From Bartonella krasnovii (lineage in GTDB: Bacteria > Pseudomonadota > Alphaproteobacteria > Rhizobiales > Rhizobiaceae), in contig NZ_CP031844.2 of assembly GCF_003606345.3 (NCBI RefSeq), positions 1-64,000 of the forward strand: a stretch of DNA of 64,000 bases. The letters are read 5' to 3'. Under the pieces are notes generated by a model that saw nothing but the letters and a program-made list of their open reading frames with translations, was not told the DNA's origin and ran no database searches. Positions 1 through 10,114 of this stretch are shown one piece after another; within the stretch, counting starts at the first letter, position 1; every line of letters begins with the position of its first letter. The translations under genes and the position numbers were made by a program.

Positions 1-1572
1 ATGGTGGATAAATTGAACTCTAAAGCTAGTTCCTTTAAAAGGGTTTCGGTGAATGTCCTGTCGGCAGAGAACGTAATAAAGAATAGAATGGCAGAGAGTG
101 ATGGGGTTGTTTGTAGAAATGCTTCTATAGGGCATTCTATTGTTTCAGAGGAGGAGGGTGCGGCGGCTTTTATACGTGTTATGGCACAATTAAAGGCGCA
201 GGTTGGTGTTGAGGCTTATACCAGTTGGTTTGGTCGTGTGAAACTTGCTGAGTATAGTCATACTCTTGTAAAACTTTCTGTTCCTACAGCTTTTTTACGT
301 TCATGGATTAATAATCACTATGGTTCTCTTTTGACTCATTTATGGAAACAAGAGAACTCAGCAATTCTTCGTGTTGAAGTTATCGTTCGCGGTATGGAGC
401 GGGTTTCAAGAGATGTTGTTTGTAAAACAAGTGCGCCTTCTGTTGTGTTGGAGGAGCCGGCAACCTCATCTTTTGTTGAGAATTGTGTAGAACATTCAGT
501 CAAAAGTTCTCAAGCGGGAGTTTTTGGATCTCCGCTTGATTCTCGCTATACTTTTGAAAGCTTTGTTGAGGGGGCGTCTAATCGTGTTGCTTTAGCGGCA
601 GCACGTTCAATAGCAGAGGGGCATAAAAGTGCTTTGCGTTTTAATCCTCTTTTTATTCACGCGTCTGTTGGTTTAGGAAAAACCCATTTGCTTCAAGCGA
701 TTGCCGCTTCTGCATTGAAGCGTTTAACATCTGCGCGTGTTATTTATTTAACTGCTGAATATTTTATGTGGCGTTTTGCAACAGCTATTCGTGATAATGA
801 CGCTCTTTCTTTTAAAGAACAGCTTCGCGATATCGACCTTTTGATTATTGATGATATGCAGTTTTTGCAGGGCAAGTCGATACAACATGAATTTTGCCAT
901 TTACTTAATATGTTGCTTGATAGTGCAAAACAGGTTGTTGTCGCTGCAGATCGTCCACCAGCGGAATTAGAATCGCTTGATCTTCGCGTTCGGTCTCGTC
1001 TTCAGGGAGGGGTTGCCCTTGAAATTGAGGCACCAGACTATGAAATGCGTTTGCAAATGTTGCGCCAGCGGTTGAAGGCGGCACAGAAAGATGATAGCAT
1101 GATATCAATTTCCGATGATGTTTTGGAATATATTGCAAAAACGGTTTTAGGGTCAGGGCGCGATATTGAGGGCGCGTTTAACCAGCTCTTATTTCGTCAA
1201 TCTTTTGAGTCTGATTTATCTTTAGAACGGATTGATGAGTTATTAGGTCATTTGACACGTCCAGGTGAACCTAAACGCATTCGGATTGAAGAAATTCAGC
1301 GTACGGTAGCACGCCATTATAATGTTTCCAAACAGGATTTATTGTCTAATCGTCGAACACGTACGGTTGTGAAGCCGCGGCAGGTTGCAATGTATTTAGC
1401 GAAAGTATTAACGCCTCGCTCGTTACCAGAAATAGGACGCCGTTTTGGTGGGCGTGATCATACAACGGTTTTACATGCTGTGCGTAAAATTGAAGATTTG
1501 GTTTGTGGTGATCAGACCTTGGCCAAGGAGCTTGAATTACTGAAGCGATTGATTGGAGAACAGGCTGTATAG
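1..1572 (+). CDS. dnaA: Chromosomal replication initiator protein DnaA
   Basis: DnaA binds DnaA boxes at the origin, melts DNA in its ATP-bound form and loads the replicative helicase. The 523-residue product has the family order: domain I (about 55-130, with a WF motif near 76), a short variable linker, an AAA+ domain with Walker A GLGKTH (about 224-229) and Walker [10 protein letters not shown] (280-288), and a C-terminal DNA-binding domain carrying the signature [11 protein letters not shown] near 480-492. The ATG is base 1 of the window, so nothing upstream is visible. The N-terminus is somewhat long and Met30 is an alternative start. dnaN and recF follow on the same strand, which is the classic origin-proximal order and suggests the sequence was numbered from dnaA. 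Confidence 0.97.
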   Translation: MVDKLNSKASSFKRVSVNVLSAENVIKNRMAESDGVVCRNASIGHSIVSEEEGAAAFIRVMAQLKAQVGVEAYTSWFGRVKLAEYSHTLVKLSVPTAFLRSWINNHYGSLLTHLWKQENSAILRVEVIVRGMERVSRDVVCKTSAPSVVLEEPATSSFVENCVEHSVKSSQAGVFGSPLDSRYTFESFVEGASNRVALAAARSIAEGHKSALRFNPLFIHASVGLGKTHLLQAIAASALKRLTSARVIYLTAEYFMWRFATAIRDNDALSFKEQLRDIDLLIIDDMQFLQGKSIQHEFCHLLNMLLDSAKQVVVAADRPPAELESLDLRVRSRLQGGVALEIEAPDYEMRLQMLRQRLKAAQKDDSMISISDDVLEYIAKTVLGSGRDIEGAFNQLLFRQSFESDLSLERIDELLGHLTRPGEPKRIRIEEIQRTVARHYNVSKQDLLSNRRTRTVVKPRQVAMYLAKVLTPRSLPEIGRRFGGRDHTTVLHAVRKIEDLVCGDQTLAKELELLKRLIGEQAV

Positions 1573-1760
1573 CATTTATCATTTCTTTCTTTGAAGAAAC
1601 TTTAAGAGATTTAATGAAAGGATTTGTTTTTTCTTATGCAGGAGTGACTTGCCATTTTAAAAGAGGTTTAATAAACTCTAACAGGCGATTCTTTAAAAAG
1701 GATCTGTTATTTTAATTCTAAGGAATTCTTATCATTTTTGCTAAATCATATGGGGCTTTT

Positions 1761-2882
1761 ATGCGCATTACAGTGGATCGTAATCAATTTCTTAAGTCTC
1801 TTGGTCGTGTTCACCGTGTGGTAGAGCGCCGTAATACTGTTCCTATTTTGTCGAATGTTTTGATTGATGCAGAAGATAGTCATGTGCAGTTAAAAACAAC
1901 AGATCTTGATTTAGAGGTTACAGAATCTTTTACAGTCAATGTTGAACAGGCAGGAGCAACAACTGTTCCGGCACATTTGCTTTATGATATCATTCGTAAA
2001 CTTCCAGATGGCAATGAAGTTGTATTATCCGTTGATGAGAACCAAGCGAATACAATGTCTGTTGTTTCGGGTTGTGCACATTTTCAGCTTCAATGTCTTC
2101 CGAAAGCAGATTTTCCAGAGTCTCTTCCAGGGCAGTTTGGTTATCGCTTTTCTCTATCGGCATCAGGGTTGAAACATTTACTTGATTGTACACAATTTGC
2201 CATTTCGACTGAAGAAACTCGCTATTATCTTAATGGTATTTACTTTCATGTTATTCATGATGATGTTTTTAAACTGCGTTTGGTGGCAACCGATGGTCAT
2301 CGTTTGGCGCAAGTTGAGATGGAAGCTCCTTCAGGAGTTGAGGGAATGCCCGGTGTTATTGTTCCTCGTAAAGCTGTAGGAGAGTTGCAAAAACTTCTTT
2401 CAGAAGAAAATTATGGTGAGGTATGTATAGAGCTTTCAGAAACAAAGATTCGTTTTTCTGTAGGCTCTGTGATTTTTACGTCAAAGTTAATTGATGGAAC
2501 ATTTCCAGATTATCAACGTGTTATTCCTCTTGGAAATGACAAAGAATTAGTTGTTAATAGGCAGGATTTTTCTTCTGCAGTTGATCGCGTTTCAACGATT
2601 TCAAGTGATCGGGGGCGTGCAGTTAAGTTAACGATTGAGCATGGACAGTTAAGGCTTGTTGTGAATAGTCCTGATTCAGGTAGTGCGGAAGATAAATTAT
2701 CTGTAACTTACACATCTGCACCACTTGAGATAGGGTTTAATTCACGTTATCTTTTGGATATTGCTGGGCAGCTTTCAAGTGATGAAATGGTTTTTATGTT
2801 AGATGAAGCTGGAGCACCAGCTTTGATTCGTGATAATAATGATGCGGATGTGCTCTATGTGCTGATGCCTATTCGCGTTTAG
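1761..2882 (+). CDS. dnaN: DNA polymerase III beta subunit (sliding clamp)
   Basis: The homodimeric beta clamp encircles DNA and tethers polymerase III. The product has 373 residues, the usual length, starting MRITVDRNQFLKSLGRVHRV and ending with the family-typical hydrophobic tail YVLMPIRV. The central DGHRLAQVE and later TFPDYQRVIP segments are clamp landmarks. It lies 188 bases after dnaA and 11 bases before recF, so dnaN and recF are probably cotranscribed. Identification is firm. Confidence 0.97.
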   Translation: MRITVDRNQFLKSLGRVHRVVERRNTVPILSNVLIDAEDSHVQLKTTDLDLEVTESFTVNVEQAGATTVPAHLLYDIIRKLPDGNEVVLSVDENQANTMSVVSGCAHFQLQCLPKADFPESLPGQFGYRFSLSASGLKHLLDCTQFAISTEETRYYLNGIYFHVIHDDVFKLRLVATDGHRLAQVEMEAPSGVEGMPGVIVPRKAVGELQKLLSEENYGEVCIELSETKIRFSVGSVIFTSKLIDGTFPDYQRVIPLGNDKELVVNRQDFSSAVDRVSTISSDRGRAVKLTIEHGQLRLVVNSPDSGSAEDKLSVTYTSAPLEIGFNSRYLLDIAGQLSSDEMVFMLDEAGAPALIRDNNDADVLYVLMPIRV

Positions 2883-2893
2883 GGAAAATCGTT

Positions 2894-4036
2894 TTGCAAT
2901 GCATGGTAAGTCATGTGCACAAAGTGGCTGTGAAACAGCTAAAGCTCTTACGTTATCGCAATTATTCTTCTTTTAATATTCATTTTTCGGGCCAGCATGT
3001 GGTTTTCACGGGGCATAATGGTGCTGGTAAGACGAATCTTTTAGAGGCATTATCTTTTCTTTCGCCGGGTCGTGGTTTGCGACGGGCTGCATATTCTGAT
3101 GTTAGCTTTATAGATGGAGGAGGTGAAGGATTTGTTGTCTTTGCATGTCTTGAATGTGCTCTTTATGGTGAAGTAAAGATTGGTACAGCTTTAGAGGTTA
3201 GCGATAACAGTCGAAAGGTCCATATTAATGGTGTGAATGAGCCAAGTGATTGCTTAACAGATTACTGTCATATTAGTATCTTAACACCCTCTATGGATGG
3301 TCTTTTTACAGGCCCTTCGCTTGAGCGCCGTCGTTTTTTGGATCGTATGGTTTTAGCGATTGATCCTTTGCATAGTCGCCGCATAGCCGATTATGATAGG
3401 GCGATGCGCGCACGTAATCGTTTGTTTTTAGAGGGCAATGAAGATTATGTTTGGTTTGATGCTTTAGAAAAGCAGATGGCAGAATTGGCGACAGCTATTT
3501 CTGCGGCGCGTATTGATATTATTCGGCTTTTAAATGACATGTTTACACAAATGCCATCACAGATACCTTTTCCACGGGCTTTATTGCAAGTTGATGGTTT
3601 TTTGGAAACAGCTTTAAAGAAACTATCAGCCACTGAAGTTGAAGAGCAATTTTGTGATCGGTTGCAGCGTAATCGCGCAATGGATCGTGCTGCTGGGCGT
3701 ACATTAGAGGGGCCACATCGCACAGATTTACAAGTTTTTCATGCGGATAAAAATAGAGCAGCAACATCTTGTTCAACAGGTGAACAAAAAGCGCTGTTGA
3801 CAGGTTTGGTTTTGTGTCATGCACGTTTAACAGGTATGATATCGGAAAGGGCTCCCATTCTTCTTCTTGATGAAATGGCTGCTCATCTTGATTCACATCG
3901 ACGTGCAGCTTTATTTGATATTCTTGATGATTTAGCGGTGCAAACATTTATGACAGGAACAGATCGCCTTTTATTTGATGACTTAAAGGGACGCGCAGAA
4001 TTTTTTGAGATTAAGGATGGCGCTTTATTGCTGTAA
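2894..4036 (+). CDS. recF: DNA replication and repair protein RecF
   Basis: RecF is an SMC-like ATPase that acts with RecO and RecR to load RecA at single-strand gaps. The 380-residue product has a Walker A motif GHNGAGKTNLLEA near residues 38-50, an ABC-type signature STGEQKALL near 296-304 and a Walker B PILLLDEMAAHLD near 322-334. A purine-rich ribosome site (AGGGAA, 2881-2886) supports the ATG at 2894; the ATG at 2903 is an alternative. The order dnaA-dnaN-recF is the ancestral origin cluster. Confidence 0.95.
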   Translation: MQCMVSHVHKVAVKQLKLLRYRNYSSFNIHFSGQHVVFTGHNGAGKTNLLEALSFLSPGRGLRRAAYSDVSFIDGGGEGFVVFACLECALYGEVKIGTALEVSDNSRKVHINGVNEPSDCLTDYCHISILTPSMDGLFTGPSLERRRFLDRMVLAIDPLHSRRIADYDRAMRARNRLFLEGNEDYVWFDALEKQMAELATAISAARIDIIRLLNDMFTQMPSQIPFPRALLQVDGFLETALKKLSATEVEEQFCDRLQRNRAMDRAAGRTLEGPHRTDLQVFHADKNRAATSCSTGEQKALLTGLVLCHARLTGMISERAPILLLDEMAAHLDSHRRAALFDILDDLAVQTFMTGTDRLLFDDLKGRAEFFEIKDGALLL

Positions 4037-4090
4037 AAAACATGCTAAATACTTTTTAAATAAGTGATGGTCGAGAAGAAAAGGGTTGCC

Positions 4091-4558
4091 ATGTCTGTTA
4101 TGATAACGATTTTAAATGGTCCTAATTTAAATTTTCTAGGTCAACGTGAGCCAGAAATTTATGGAACTGAAACTCTAGAAGATATTGAAAAAAATTGCAA
4201 AGAATGGGCAAAAAGAGCTAATGTTATCATAAAATTTTATCAAAGTAACTATGAGGGTCAGCTAGTAGAATGGATACAAGAAGCAATAGGACTAAGTTCT
4301 GGATTGATCATCAACCCAGCGGCTTATAGTCATACATCCGTTGCTATTCTTGATGCTCTAAAAATGTTTTCAGGGCCAAAAGTAGAAGTTCATTTATCCC
4401 ATATTTATCAACGCGAATCTTTTCGTCATCATTCTTATACATCTTCAGGTGTAGACGCTATTATAAGTGGGTTTGGAAGTGATGGATATCGTTTCGCGCT
4501 TGAGTATATTGCAAAACAATTAATAAGTTGTAAAGGTAAAGAATTAAGAGTTGAATAA
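4091..4558 (+). CDS. aroQ: Type II 3-dehydroquinate dehydratase
   Basis: This enzyme catalyses 3-dehydroquinate to 3-dehydroshikimate in the shikimate pathway; the type II enzyme is a small dodecamer-forming protein. The product starts MSVMITILNGPNLNFLG, has the active-site loop EPEIYG with its catalytic Tyr, and the later segment HLSHIYQRESFRHHSY carrying the catalytic His and substrate-binding residues. I chose the ATG at 4091 because it follows AGAAGAAAAGGG at good spacing and gives the family-typical N-terminus; the reading frame is also open back to a GTG at 4064. It is 155 residues, the normal length. It sits alone between recF and the cyo operon. Confidence 0.95.
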   Translation: MSVMITILNGPNLNFLGQREPEIYGTETLEDIEKNCKEWAKRANVIIKFYQSNYEGQLVEWIQEAIGLSSGLIINPAAYSHTSVAILDALKMFSGPKVEVHLSHIYQRESFRHHSYTSSGVDAIISGFGSDGYRFALEYIAKQLISCKGKELRVE

Positions 4559-4664
4559 GAGTGATATAGACATTGAATTCACTTGATAATTATTTTCAAA
4601 TCTGTACAATATGAGGTGTTATATTTATGGCAATTTTTAGTGCATATGACGGGGGTAAATGAAG

Positions 4665-5636
4665 ATGAAAAGCTTTGTTCGACAATTAGGGATGCTTGTG
4701 GTTTTAGGGGGAGCACTGCTTTTCTCTGGTTGTAAAATGGATGTCCTTCAGCCATCAGGTTATGTAGCACATCAACAGCTCATTTTGATTGTTGTTTGTG
4801 TGCTTGTTATGCTTTGCGTTGTTATTCCAGTTATGGTGAGTGTAGTATTTTTAGCGATAAAATATCGTGCATCGAATACGAAAGCGAATTATTCTCCTGA
4901 TTGGGCGCATTCAAATAAAATTGAAGCTTTAATGTGGGGTATTCCAATTATAATCGTAATGGTTTTAGGTTCATTAACGGCTTATTATACCTATAAGCTT
5001 GAGCCTGCAAAGCCTCTTCCAGTAGAGGTTGTAGGTGAAGGGGAGCCATTGCAGATTGATGCTATAGCTCTTGATTGGAAATGGGTTTTTATTTACCCTC
5101 AATATGGTGTTGCATCAGTTAATGAAATTTACGCGCCTGAAGGACGTCAAGTTTTATTGCAATTGACGTCAGAAAATTCTGTCAATGCCTTTTGGGTTCC
5201 TAAATTGGGTACAGTTCTTTACGCTATGCCGCAGATGAATGCTAAGTTGTATTTGATCGCTGAAGAACAAGGCGTATTCAAGGGGAGCTCAGCAAATTAC
5301 AGTGGTGATGGTTTTTCAGGGATGCGGTTTAAGTGGCATTCTGTATCTTCGCAGGATTTTGAAGATTGGATTGTAAAAGCTCGGGCTAATGGTCGAGTAC
5401 TTGATCGTAAATCTTATCGTCAACTTTCTATTGCGCCTCGTATGGGTGATATTGCTGCGAAGGAAAAAGATGCTGAAGTTCGTTATTTTGCACCTGTTGA
5501 GCGGCGGCTTTACTATCGTATTGTTAATCGGTGTGTCGATGAAAATACAGTATGTAATGAAGATTTAATGAAACGTGCAGCTGCTCAGACACTATGGGGT
5601 GCATTGTGTTCAGTATTTGATCCTGATGTTATTTAA
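4665..5636 (+). CDS. cyoA: Cytochrome o ubiquinol oxidase subunit II
   Basis: Subunit II of the bo3-type quinol oxidase, a proton-pumping terminal oxidase of the inner membrane. The N-terminus is a lipoprotein signal ending in a lipobox LFSGC, followed by two transmembrane hairpin segments and a periplasmic cupredoxin-like domain. The copper-A ligands of cytochrome c oxidases are absent, as expected for a quinol oxidase. A run of five G at 4651-4655 fits the ATG at 4665 better than the in-frame ATG at 4659, which would be only four bases away. It is the first gene of cyoABCD, 75 bases before cyoB. Confidence 0.94.
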   Translation: MKSFVRQLGMLVVLGGALLFSGCKMDVLQPSGYVAHQQLILIVVCVLVMLCVVIPVMVSVVFLAIKYRASNTKANYSPDWAHSNKIEALMWGIPIIIVMVLGSLTAYYTYKLEPAKPLPVEVVGEGEPLQIDAIALDWKWVFIYPQYGVASVNEIYAPEGRQVLLQLTSENSVNAFWVPKLGTVLYAMPQMNAKLYLIAEEQGVFKGSSANYSGDGFSGMRFKWHSVSSQDFEDWIVKARANGRVLDRKSYRQLSIAPRMGDIAAKEKDAEVRYFAPVERRLYYRIVNRCVDENTVCNEDLMKRAAAQTLWGALCSVFDPDVI

Positions 5637-5711
5637 AGGGTCAGTAGAGAAAGAACCCTTTTAATATAAGGTTTCTTTAAAACTTGAATTTCATTTGAAA
5701 TGGGTTGAGAA

Positions 5712-7730
5712 ATGTTTGGAAGACTTACAGATCCTACGGCAGGTGCTTTTCATGCACTTGCACATGAACCAATCGTTTTGTATACATGTATCGCGATTGT
5801 TGTGATTGGTTTAGTTGCTGTTGTTGCTTTAACAGCGCTTGGGTGGTGGGGGATTTTATGGCGAAATTGGATTACAACTGTTGATCATAAACGCATTGGT
5901 ATTATGTATATAATTCTTGGAATTATTATGCTTGTTCGCGGTTTTGCGGACGCACTTATGATGCGAACGCATCAAGCTTTAGCTCTTGGGAGTGAAACAG
6001 CGGGTTATTTGCCCCCTGAGCATTTTGATCAAATTTTTTCGGCGCATGGCACGATCATGATTTTTTTCATGGCTACGCCCATTTTATTTGGTCTTTTCAA
6101 TTACCTTATACCGCTTCAAATTGGTGCGCGTGATGTTGCTTTTCCCTTTGCAAATAATCTAGGTTTTTGGATTACAGCTGCAGGGGCAATCTTGATTAAT
6201 ATATCACTAGGTGTTGGTAATTTTGGTCGTGGTGGATGGCTCATGTATCCACCTTTTACAGAATTGCAAACGAGTCCAGATACAGGAGTAGACTATTATT
6301 TATGGTCACTTCAGCTTTCTGGTATCGCGACAACAATGGGGGCAGTCAATTTTGTTGCGACTCTGATTAAGATGCGTGCTCCTGGCATGACAATGATGAG
6401 AATGCCTGTTTTTTGTTGGAGCGCTTTTGTCAGTAATGTTCTTATTTTAGTTATTTATCCTGTCTTAACTGTAGCCTTTGCACTTTTGGCATGTGATCGT
6501 TATTTGAACATGAATTTCTTTACCAATGTTGGTGGTGGAAATCCAATGGTGTGGATTAACTATGTTTGGGTTTTTGGTCACCCTGAGGTTTATGTTTTGG
6601 TTGTTCCTGCTTTTGGAATTGTTTCTGAGGTTGTATCAACTTTTTCTTCAAAACGCCTCTTTGGTTACACTTCCATGATATGGGCCATGTTAGTTATTTT
6701 GATCCTTTCGCTTCTCGTTTGGGGGCATCATTTCTTTACAATGGGTGGCGGTGAAGCTGTAAATACCTTCTTTGGTATTGCTACGATGATTATTGCCGTT
6801 CCAACAGGTGTAAAAGTTTTCAATTGGTTGCTCACGATGTATAAAGGAAGGATACGCTTTGAACCTCCAATGCTTTGGTGCATGGGCATGATCTTTACCT
6901 TCGTTGGTGGTGGATTAACCGGTGTTTTATTATCGATTGTCCCTGCTGATTGGCAGTTTCATAACTCGCTCTTTTTAGTAGCACATTTCCATCATACAAT
7001 TATTGGAGGTGTGGTTTTTGCTTATTTAGCTGGACTTGCTTTTTGGTTTCCAAAAGTTTTTGGTTATAAACCAAATCGCATGCTAGGGATTGCATCTTTC
7101 TGGTGTTGGTTTATTGGTTTTTATCTTGCCTTTTTTCCTGTTTATGCCCTTGGGCTAATGGGAGCGACGCGCCGTCTTCAGCATTACATGGAACCTAGTT
7201 GGCAACCGATGTTTATTATCGCTGCTCTAGGTGCTTTTATTATTTTACTTGGTATTCTTTGTTTTGTGTTACAGGTTGTTTTGGCAATTTGGTACGGTAT
7301 TAAGCATAAAGGTCACTTACCGGTAACGTTAAATGATTCTTGGGGTGATGCACGTACACTTGAATGGTTTACCTCTTCACCGCCTCCTTCTTATAATTTT
7401 GCTCTCCTTCCGAAGATACAGTCTGATGATGCTTATTGGAGTATGAAGAAAAGTGGTTATCAACGCCCGACAAGTGGATTTACAAAAATTCATATGCCAT
7501 CGAATACATCGGCTGGAATTATTGCTGGCTTCTTCTCATTAGTTGTTGGTTTTGCACTTGTTTGGCATATTTGGTGGCTTGTTGCGATTGGACTGGTTGG
7601 TTTTATTGCAACGCTTGTGTGTCATTCATTAACAGGTGATCACCATGGTTATTATATTCCAGCTGAAGAAGTACAAAAAACTGAAGATGCCTTTACAGCT
7701 GTTCTTAAAGAACAAGGAGTGACAGTATGA
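5712..7730 (+). CDS. cyoB: Cytochrome o ubiquinol oxidase subunit I
   Basis: Catalytic heme-copper subunit, which reduces O2 to water at the heme o3 / Cu-B centre while pumping protons. The 672-residue, multi-spanning product has the family landmarks: AHGTIMIFF with a heme-ligand His, the Cu-B / cross-linked motif WVFGHPEVYVLVVPAFG, LVWGHHFFTMG with two Cu-B His ligands, and VAHFHHTIIGG with the heme ligands. Its last codons overlap the start of cyoC by ATGA, indicating translational coupling. Length is normal for CyoB. Confidence 0.97.
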   Translation: MFGRLTDPTAGAFHALAHEPIVLYTCIAIVVIGLVAVVALTALGWWGILWRNWITTVDHKRIGIMYIILGIIMLVRGFADALMMRTHQALALGSETAGYLPPEHFDQIFSAHGTIMIFFMATPILFGLFNYLIPLQIGARDVAFPFANNLGFWITAAGAILINISLGVGNFGRGGWLMYPPFTELQTSPDTGVDYYLWSLQLSGIATTMGAVNFVATLIKMRAPGMTMMRMPVFCWSAFVSNVLILVIYPVLTVAFALLACDRYLNMNFFTNVGGGNPMVWINYVWVFGHPEVYVLVVPAFGIVSEVVSTFSSKRLFGYTSMIWAMLVILILSLLVWGHHFFTMGGGEAVNTFFGIATMIIAVPTGVKVFNWLLTMYKGRIRFEPPMLWCMGMIFTFVGGGLTGVLLSIVPADWQFHNSLFLVAHFHHTIIGGVVFAYLAGLAFWFPKVFGYKPNRMLGIASFWCWFIGFYLAFFPVYALGLMGATRRLQHYMEPSWQPMFIIAALGAFIILLGILCFVLQVVLAIWYGIKHKGHLPVTLNDSWGDARTLEWFTSSPPPSYNFALLPKIQSDDAYWSMKKSGYQRPTSGFTKIHMPSNTSAGIIAGFFSLVVGFALVWHIWWLVAIGLVGFIATLVCHSLTGDHHGYYIPAEEVQKTEDAFTAVLKEQGVTV

Positions 7731-8395
7731 GTGCAGTAACAATGAATAATGTGAGTACTGTGGATAAACTTCACCACGATAGTAGCTCAGTCATGACGTT
7801 TGGTTTTTGGGTTTATATTCTTTCAGACTTAATTCTGTTTTCAACGCTTTTTTCAAGTTTTGCTGTCTTTTCTGCTTCTTATGGGGGCGGTAAAGCGGGC
7901 AATGAATTTATTGATTTAAAGTTTGTTTTGGTTGAGACTGCTTTTTTATTATTTTCATCCGTCACTTATGGCTTTGCAATGGTCCAAGCACATAAAAACA
8001 ACATCAGTGGTGTGCGTTTATGGATGGCAATAACCTTTATATTGGGGTGTTGTTTCATTGGTATGGAACTTTACGAATTCCATGAACTTTTGAGTGAGGT
8101 ATTTTATTACGATCCAAATGCTTATGCAGGTATTGATCCTTCAACAGGTCTACAGCTTTTTGGACGGGAAGTTCTCTCTGCTTATTGGTCAGCATTCTTT
8201 GCTTTGGTTGGCACTCATGGACTTCACGTAAGTGTTGGTCTTCTGTGGATGGTTGTGATGTTTTTTCATCTTCGTCGTAATGGCTTGGATCAGAATAATA
8301 AAACACGTTTAGCATGCCTTTCGATTTTTTGGCATTTACTTGATATTGTATGGGTTGGTGTTTTCACCATGGTTTATCTATTAGGAGCGTTATGA
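7727..8395 (+). CDS. cyoC: Cytochrome o ubiquinol oxidase subunit III
   Basis: Membrane subunit III of the bo3 oxidase, which stabilises subunit I. The 222-residue product is strongly hydrophobic with about five transmembrane segments and the COX3-like segments FWVYILSDLILFSTLF near residue 26 and GTHGLHVSVGLLWM near 165. The ATG overlaps the cyoB stop (ATGA at 7727-7730). Its own stop overlaps the start of cyoD in the same way, so all subunits are made from one transcript. Confidence 0.96.
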   Translation: MSAVTMNNVSTVDKLHHDSSSVMTFGFWVYILSDLILFSTLFSSFAVFSASYGGGKAGNEFIDLKFVLVETAFLLFSSVTYGFAMVQAHKNNISGVRLWMAITFILGCCFIGMELYEFHELLSEVFYYDPNAYAGIDPSTGLQLFGREVLSAYWSAFFALVGTHGLHVSVGLLWMVVMFFHLRRNGLDQNNKTRLACLSIFWHLLDIVWVGVFTMVYLLGAL

Positions 8396-8883
8396 TGAGC
8401 ATGCAAAATGAAACACATGGTCCCAGTACTGGTTCCTATTTGGTTGGTTTTATTCTGGCTGTATTCTTCACCTTGGGTTCTTTTATTCCTGTGATGTATG
8501 GAATGATGGCAAGTTGGGCAATTAGTACAAAGGTTGCATATCTTATAGGGATGGGAATTATTCAGATTATAGTACAAATTGTTTTCTTTTTACACTTGAA
8601 CTCTGGTCCAGATGCCAAATGGAATTTAAGCGCTTTATGGTTCGCTGCTATTTGCGTTTTTGTTATTATTGGAGGTACGTGGTGGGCTATTTCCCATTTG
8701 AATTATAATATGATGGGTGGCTCAGGACGTGTTATTGAACCAGAAATATCAAGAATGGATGATTCTTCAGTATCTGAGAAGTTATCAAACCAAAATATAT
8801 CTATAAGGCAGCAGCCAGAAAAGATACGAGACTCAGAAATGTCCATGGAACAAACTCCAAGTATGCACTCTCCTGTAGAATAA
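8392..8883 (+). CDS. cyoD: Cytochrome o ubiquinol oxidase subunit IV
   Basis: Small subunit IV of the bo3 oxidase. The start is the ATG at 8392 (or the adjacent ATG at 8395), preceded by AGGAG and overlapping the cyoC stop. Three transmembrane helices fill residues of about 12-110, as in other CyoD proteins. The product is about 163 residues, longer than the roughly 110-130 usual for the family as I recall it. The extra part is a polar, Ser/Glu/Gln-rich tail after the last helix with no motif I recognise. No cyoE (heme o synthase) follows, so that gene must lie elsewhere. Confidence 0.93.
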   Translation: MMSMQNETHGPSTGSYLVGFILAVFFTLGSFIPVMYGMMASWAISTKVAYLIGMGIIQIIVQIVFFLHLNSGPDAKWNLSALWFAAICVFVIIGGTWWAISHLNYNMMGGSGRVIEPEISRMDDSSVSEKLSNQNISIRQQPEKIRDSEMSMEQTPSMHSPVE

Positions 8884-8905
8884 ATAGCTATGAGAAATAC
8901 CTTTA

Positions 8906-8936
8906 GTAGAGCTGATGCGGTATGTATCAGCTCTAC
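8906..8936 (+). terminator. Hairpin terminator of the cyo operon
   Basis: A perfect 11-bp inverted repeat (8906-8916 with 8926-8936, loop 9) lies 22 bases after the cyoD stop. The following T-tract is weak, so it may act as an mRNA-stabilising hairpin rather than a strong intrinsic terminator. Confidence 0.6.
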
Positions 8937-9109
8937 AGGGTTTGTAGCAAAGGTTCGTAGGATATAGAAGAAGGAGCTAAGTGTAAGATAAAGCGATGAA
9001 AAAGTGATATTTTATTTTACAGGGGTTATATTAAAGAGAGCATTGAAGTTATTTTTAATAATTAATGTGTGATTGAAATGGGCAATTTAAAAAATAATCA
9101 GAAGAGTTA

Positions 9110-10114
9110 ATGAAAACCATTGCAATGACAGTTATCGGGGCTGGTTCTTTTGGTAGTGCATTAGCGATTGCTCTTGCTCGTAATGGTCATAATGTTTTAC
9201 TTTGGGGACATAATTCTCAACACATCAAAAGATTACAAGAACAACGCTGTAATCAAGTATATTTACCTGACATTCAATTTCCTGAAAACTTATTCCTTGA
9301 AGCTTCACTTAAAACTGCGATAACAGCAAGTGATAATATATTAATCGCTGTTCCAAGCCATGTATTTCATCAAGTTTTGTATAATATTCAGCCTTATTTG
9401 GATCAATATTCACGCGTTATTTGGGCAACGAAAGGTTTAGAACATGGTACTGGGCGTCTCTTACAAGAAGTCGCTCGTGAGATCTTAGGTGAAAAAGTCC
9501 CTTTAGCTGTTTTTTCTGGACCAACTTTTGCTAAAGAACTCGCTATCGGTTGGCCTACAGCAATGACGATAGCAGCTTCTGATGTTGGGTTTGGTAAAGA
9601 ATTGCAGCAACTTTTTCATTGTGACAAAAGTTTTAGAGTTTATAAAAGCTCAGATATGATTGGTGTTCAATTAGGGGGAGCTGTCAAAAATGTTATTGCT
9701 ATTGGTGCAGGAATATCAGATGGCATGGGATTTGGGGCAAATGCACGAATAGCTCTCATCACACGAGGACTCGCTGAAATCAGTCGTTTAGGGGGTGCTA
9801 TGGGTGCTGAGCTTTCCACATTTATGGGAATGACCGGCTTAGGTGATCTGGTTTTGACATGTACTGATAATCAGTCGCGTAATCGCCGTTTTGGAATATT
9901 TCTTGGTAAAGGAATGGATATAAAAGAAGCAGAAAAACAGATTGGTCAGGTTGTGGAAGGGTACTTAAATACCAAGGAAGTACATATGTTAGCGCAACGC
10001 ATTGGGGTGGAAATGCCTATCGTAGAACAAATTTATCAAATTCTCTATTGTGGTAAAGACATAACAGAAGCGGCTAATACATTACTAAGTCGCACTCTCA
10101 AGGATGAAATATAA
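9110..10114 (+). CDS. gpsA: NAD(P)H-dependent glycerol-3-phosphate dehydrogenase
   Basis: Reduces dihydroxyacetone phosphate to sn-glycerol-3-phosphate, the backbone precursor of phospholipids; cytoplasmic. The 334-residue product opens with the Rossmann motif [15 protein letters not shown] (about residues 8-22), then has FSGPTFAKE, and the catalytic-lysine region [17 protein letters not shown] with [13 protein letters not shown] after it. A ribosome site GAAGAG precedes the ATG. It stands alone: 226 bases separate it from cyoD and 1.3 kb of gene-poor DNA follows. Confidence 0.96.
   Translation: MKTIAMTVIGAGSFGSALAIALARNGHNVLLWGHNSQHIKRLQEQRCNQVYLPDIQFPENLFLEASLKTAITASDNILIAVPSHVFHQVLYNIQPYLDQYSRVIWATKGLEHGTGRLLQEVAREILGEKVPLAVFSGPTFAKELAIGWPTAMTIAASDVGFGKELQQLFHCDKSFRVYKSSDMIGVQLGGAVKNVIAIGAGISDGMGFGANARIALITRGLAEISRLGGAMGAELSTFMGMTGLGDLVLTCTDNQSRNRRFGIFLGKGMDIKEAEKQIGQVVEGYLNTKEVHMLAQRIGVEMPIVEQIYQILYCGKDITEAANTLLSRTLKDEI

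Noticed and set aside
1573..1760. Possible replication origin between dnaA and dnaN
   Set aside because: I saw no cluster of DnaA boxes here; the origin may lie upstream of base 1, outside the window.
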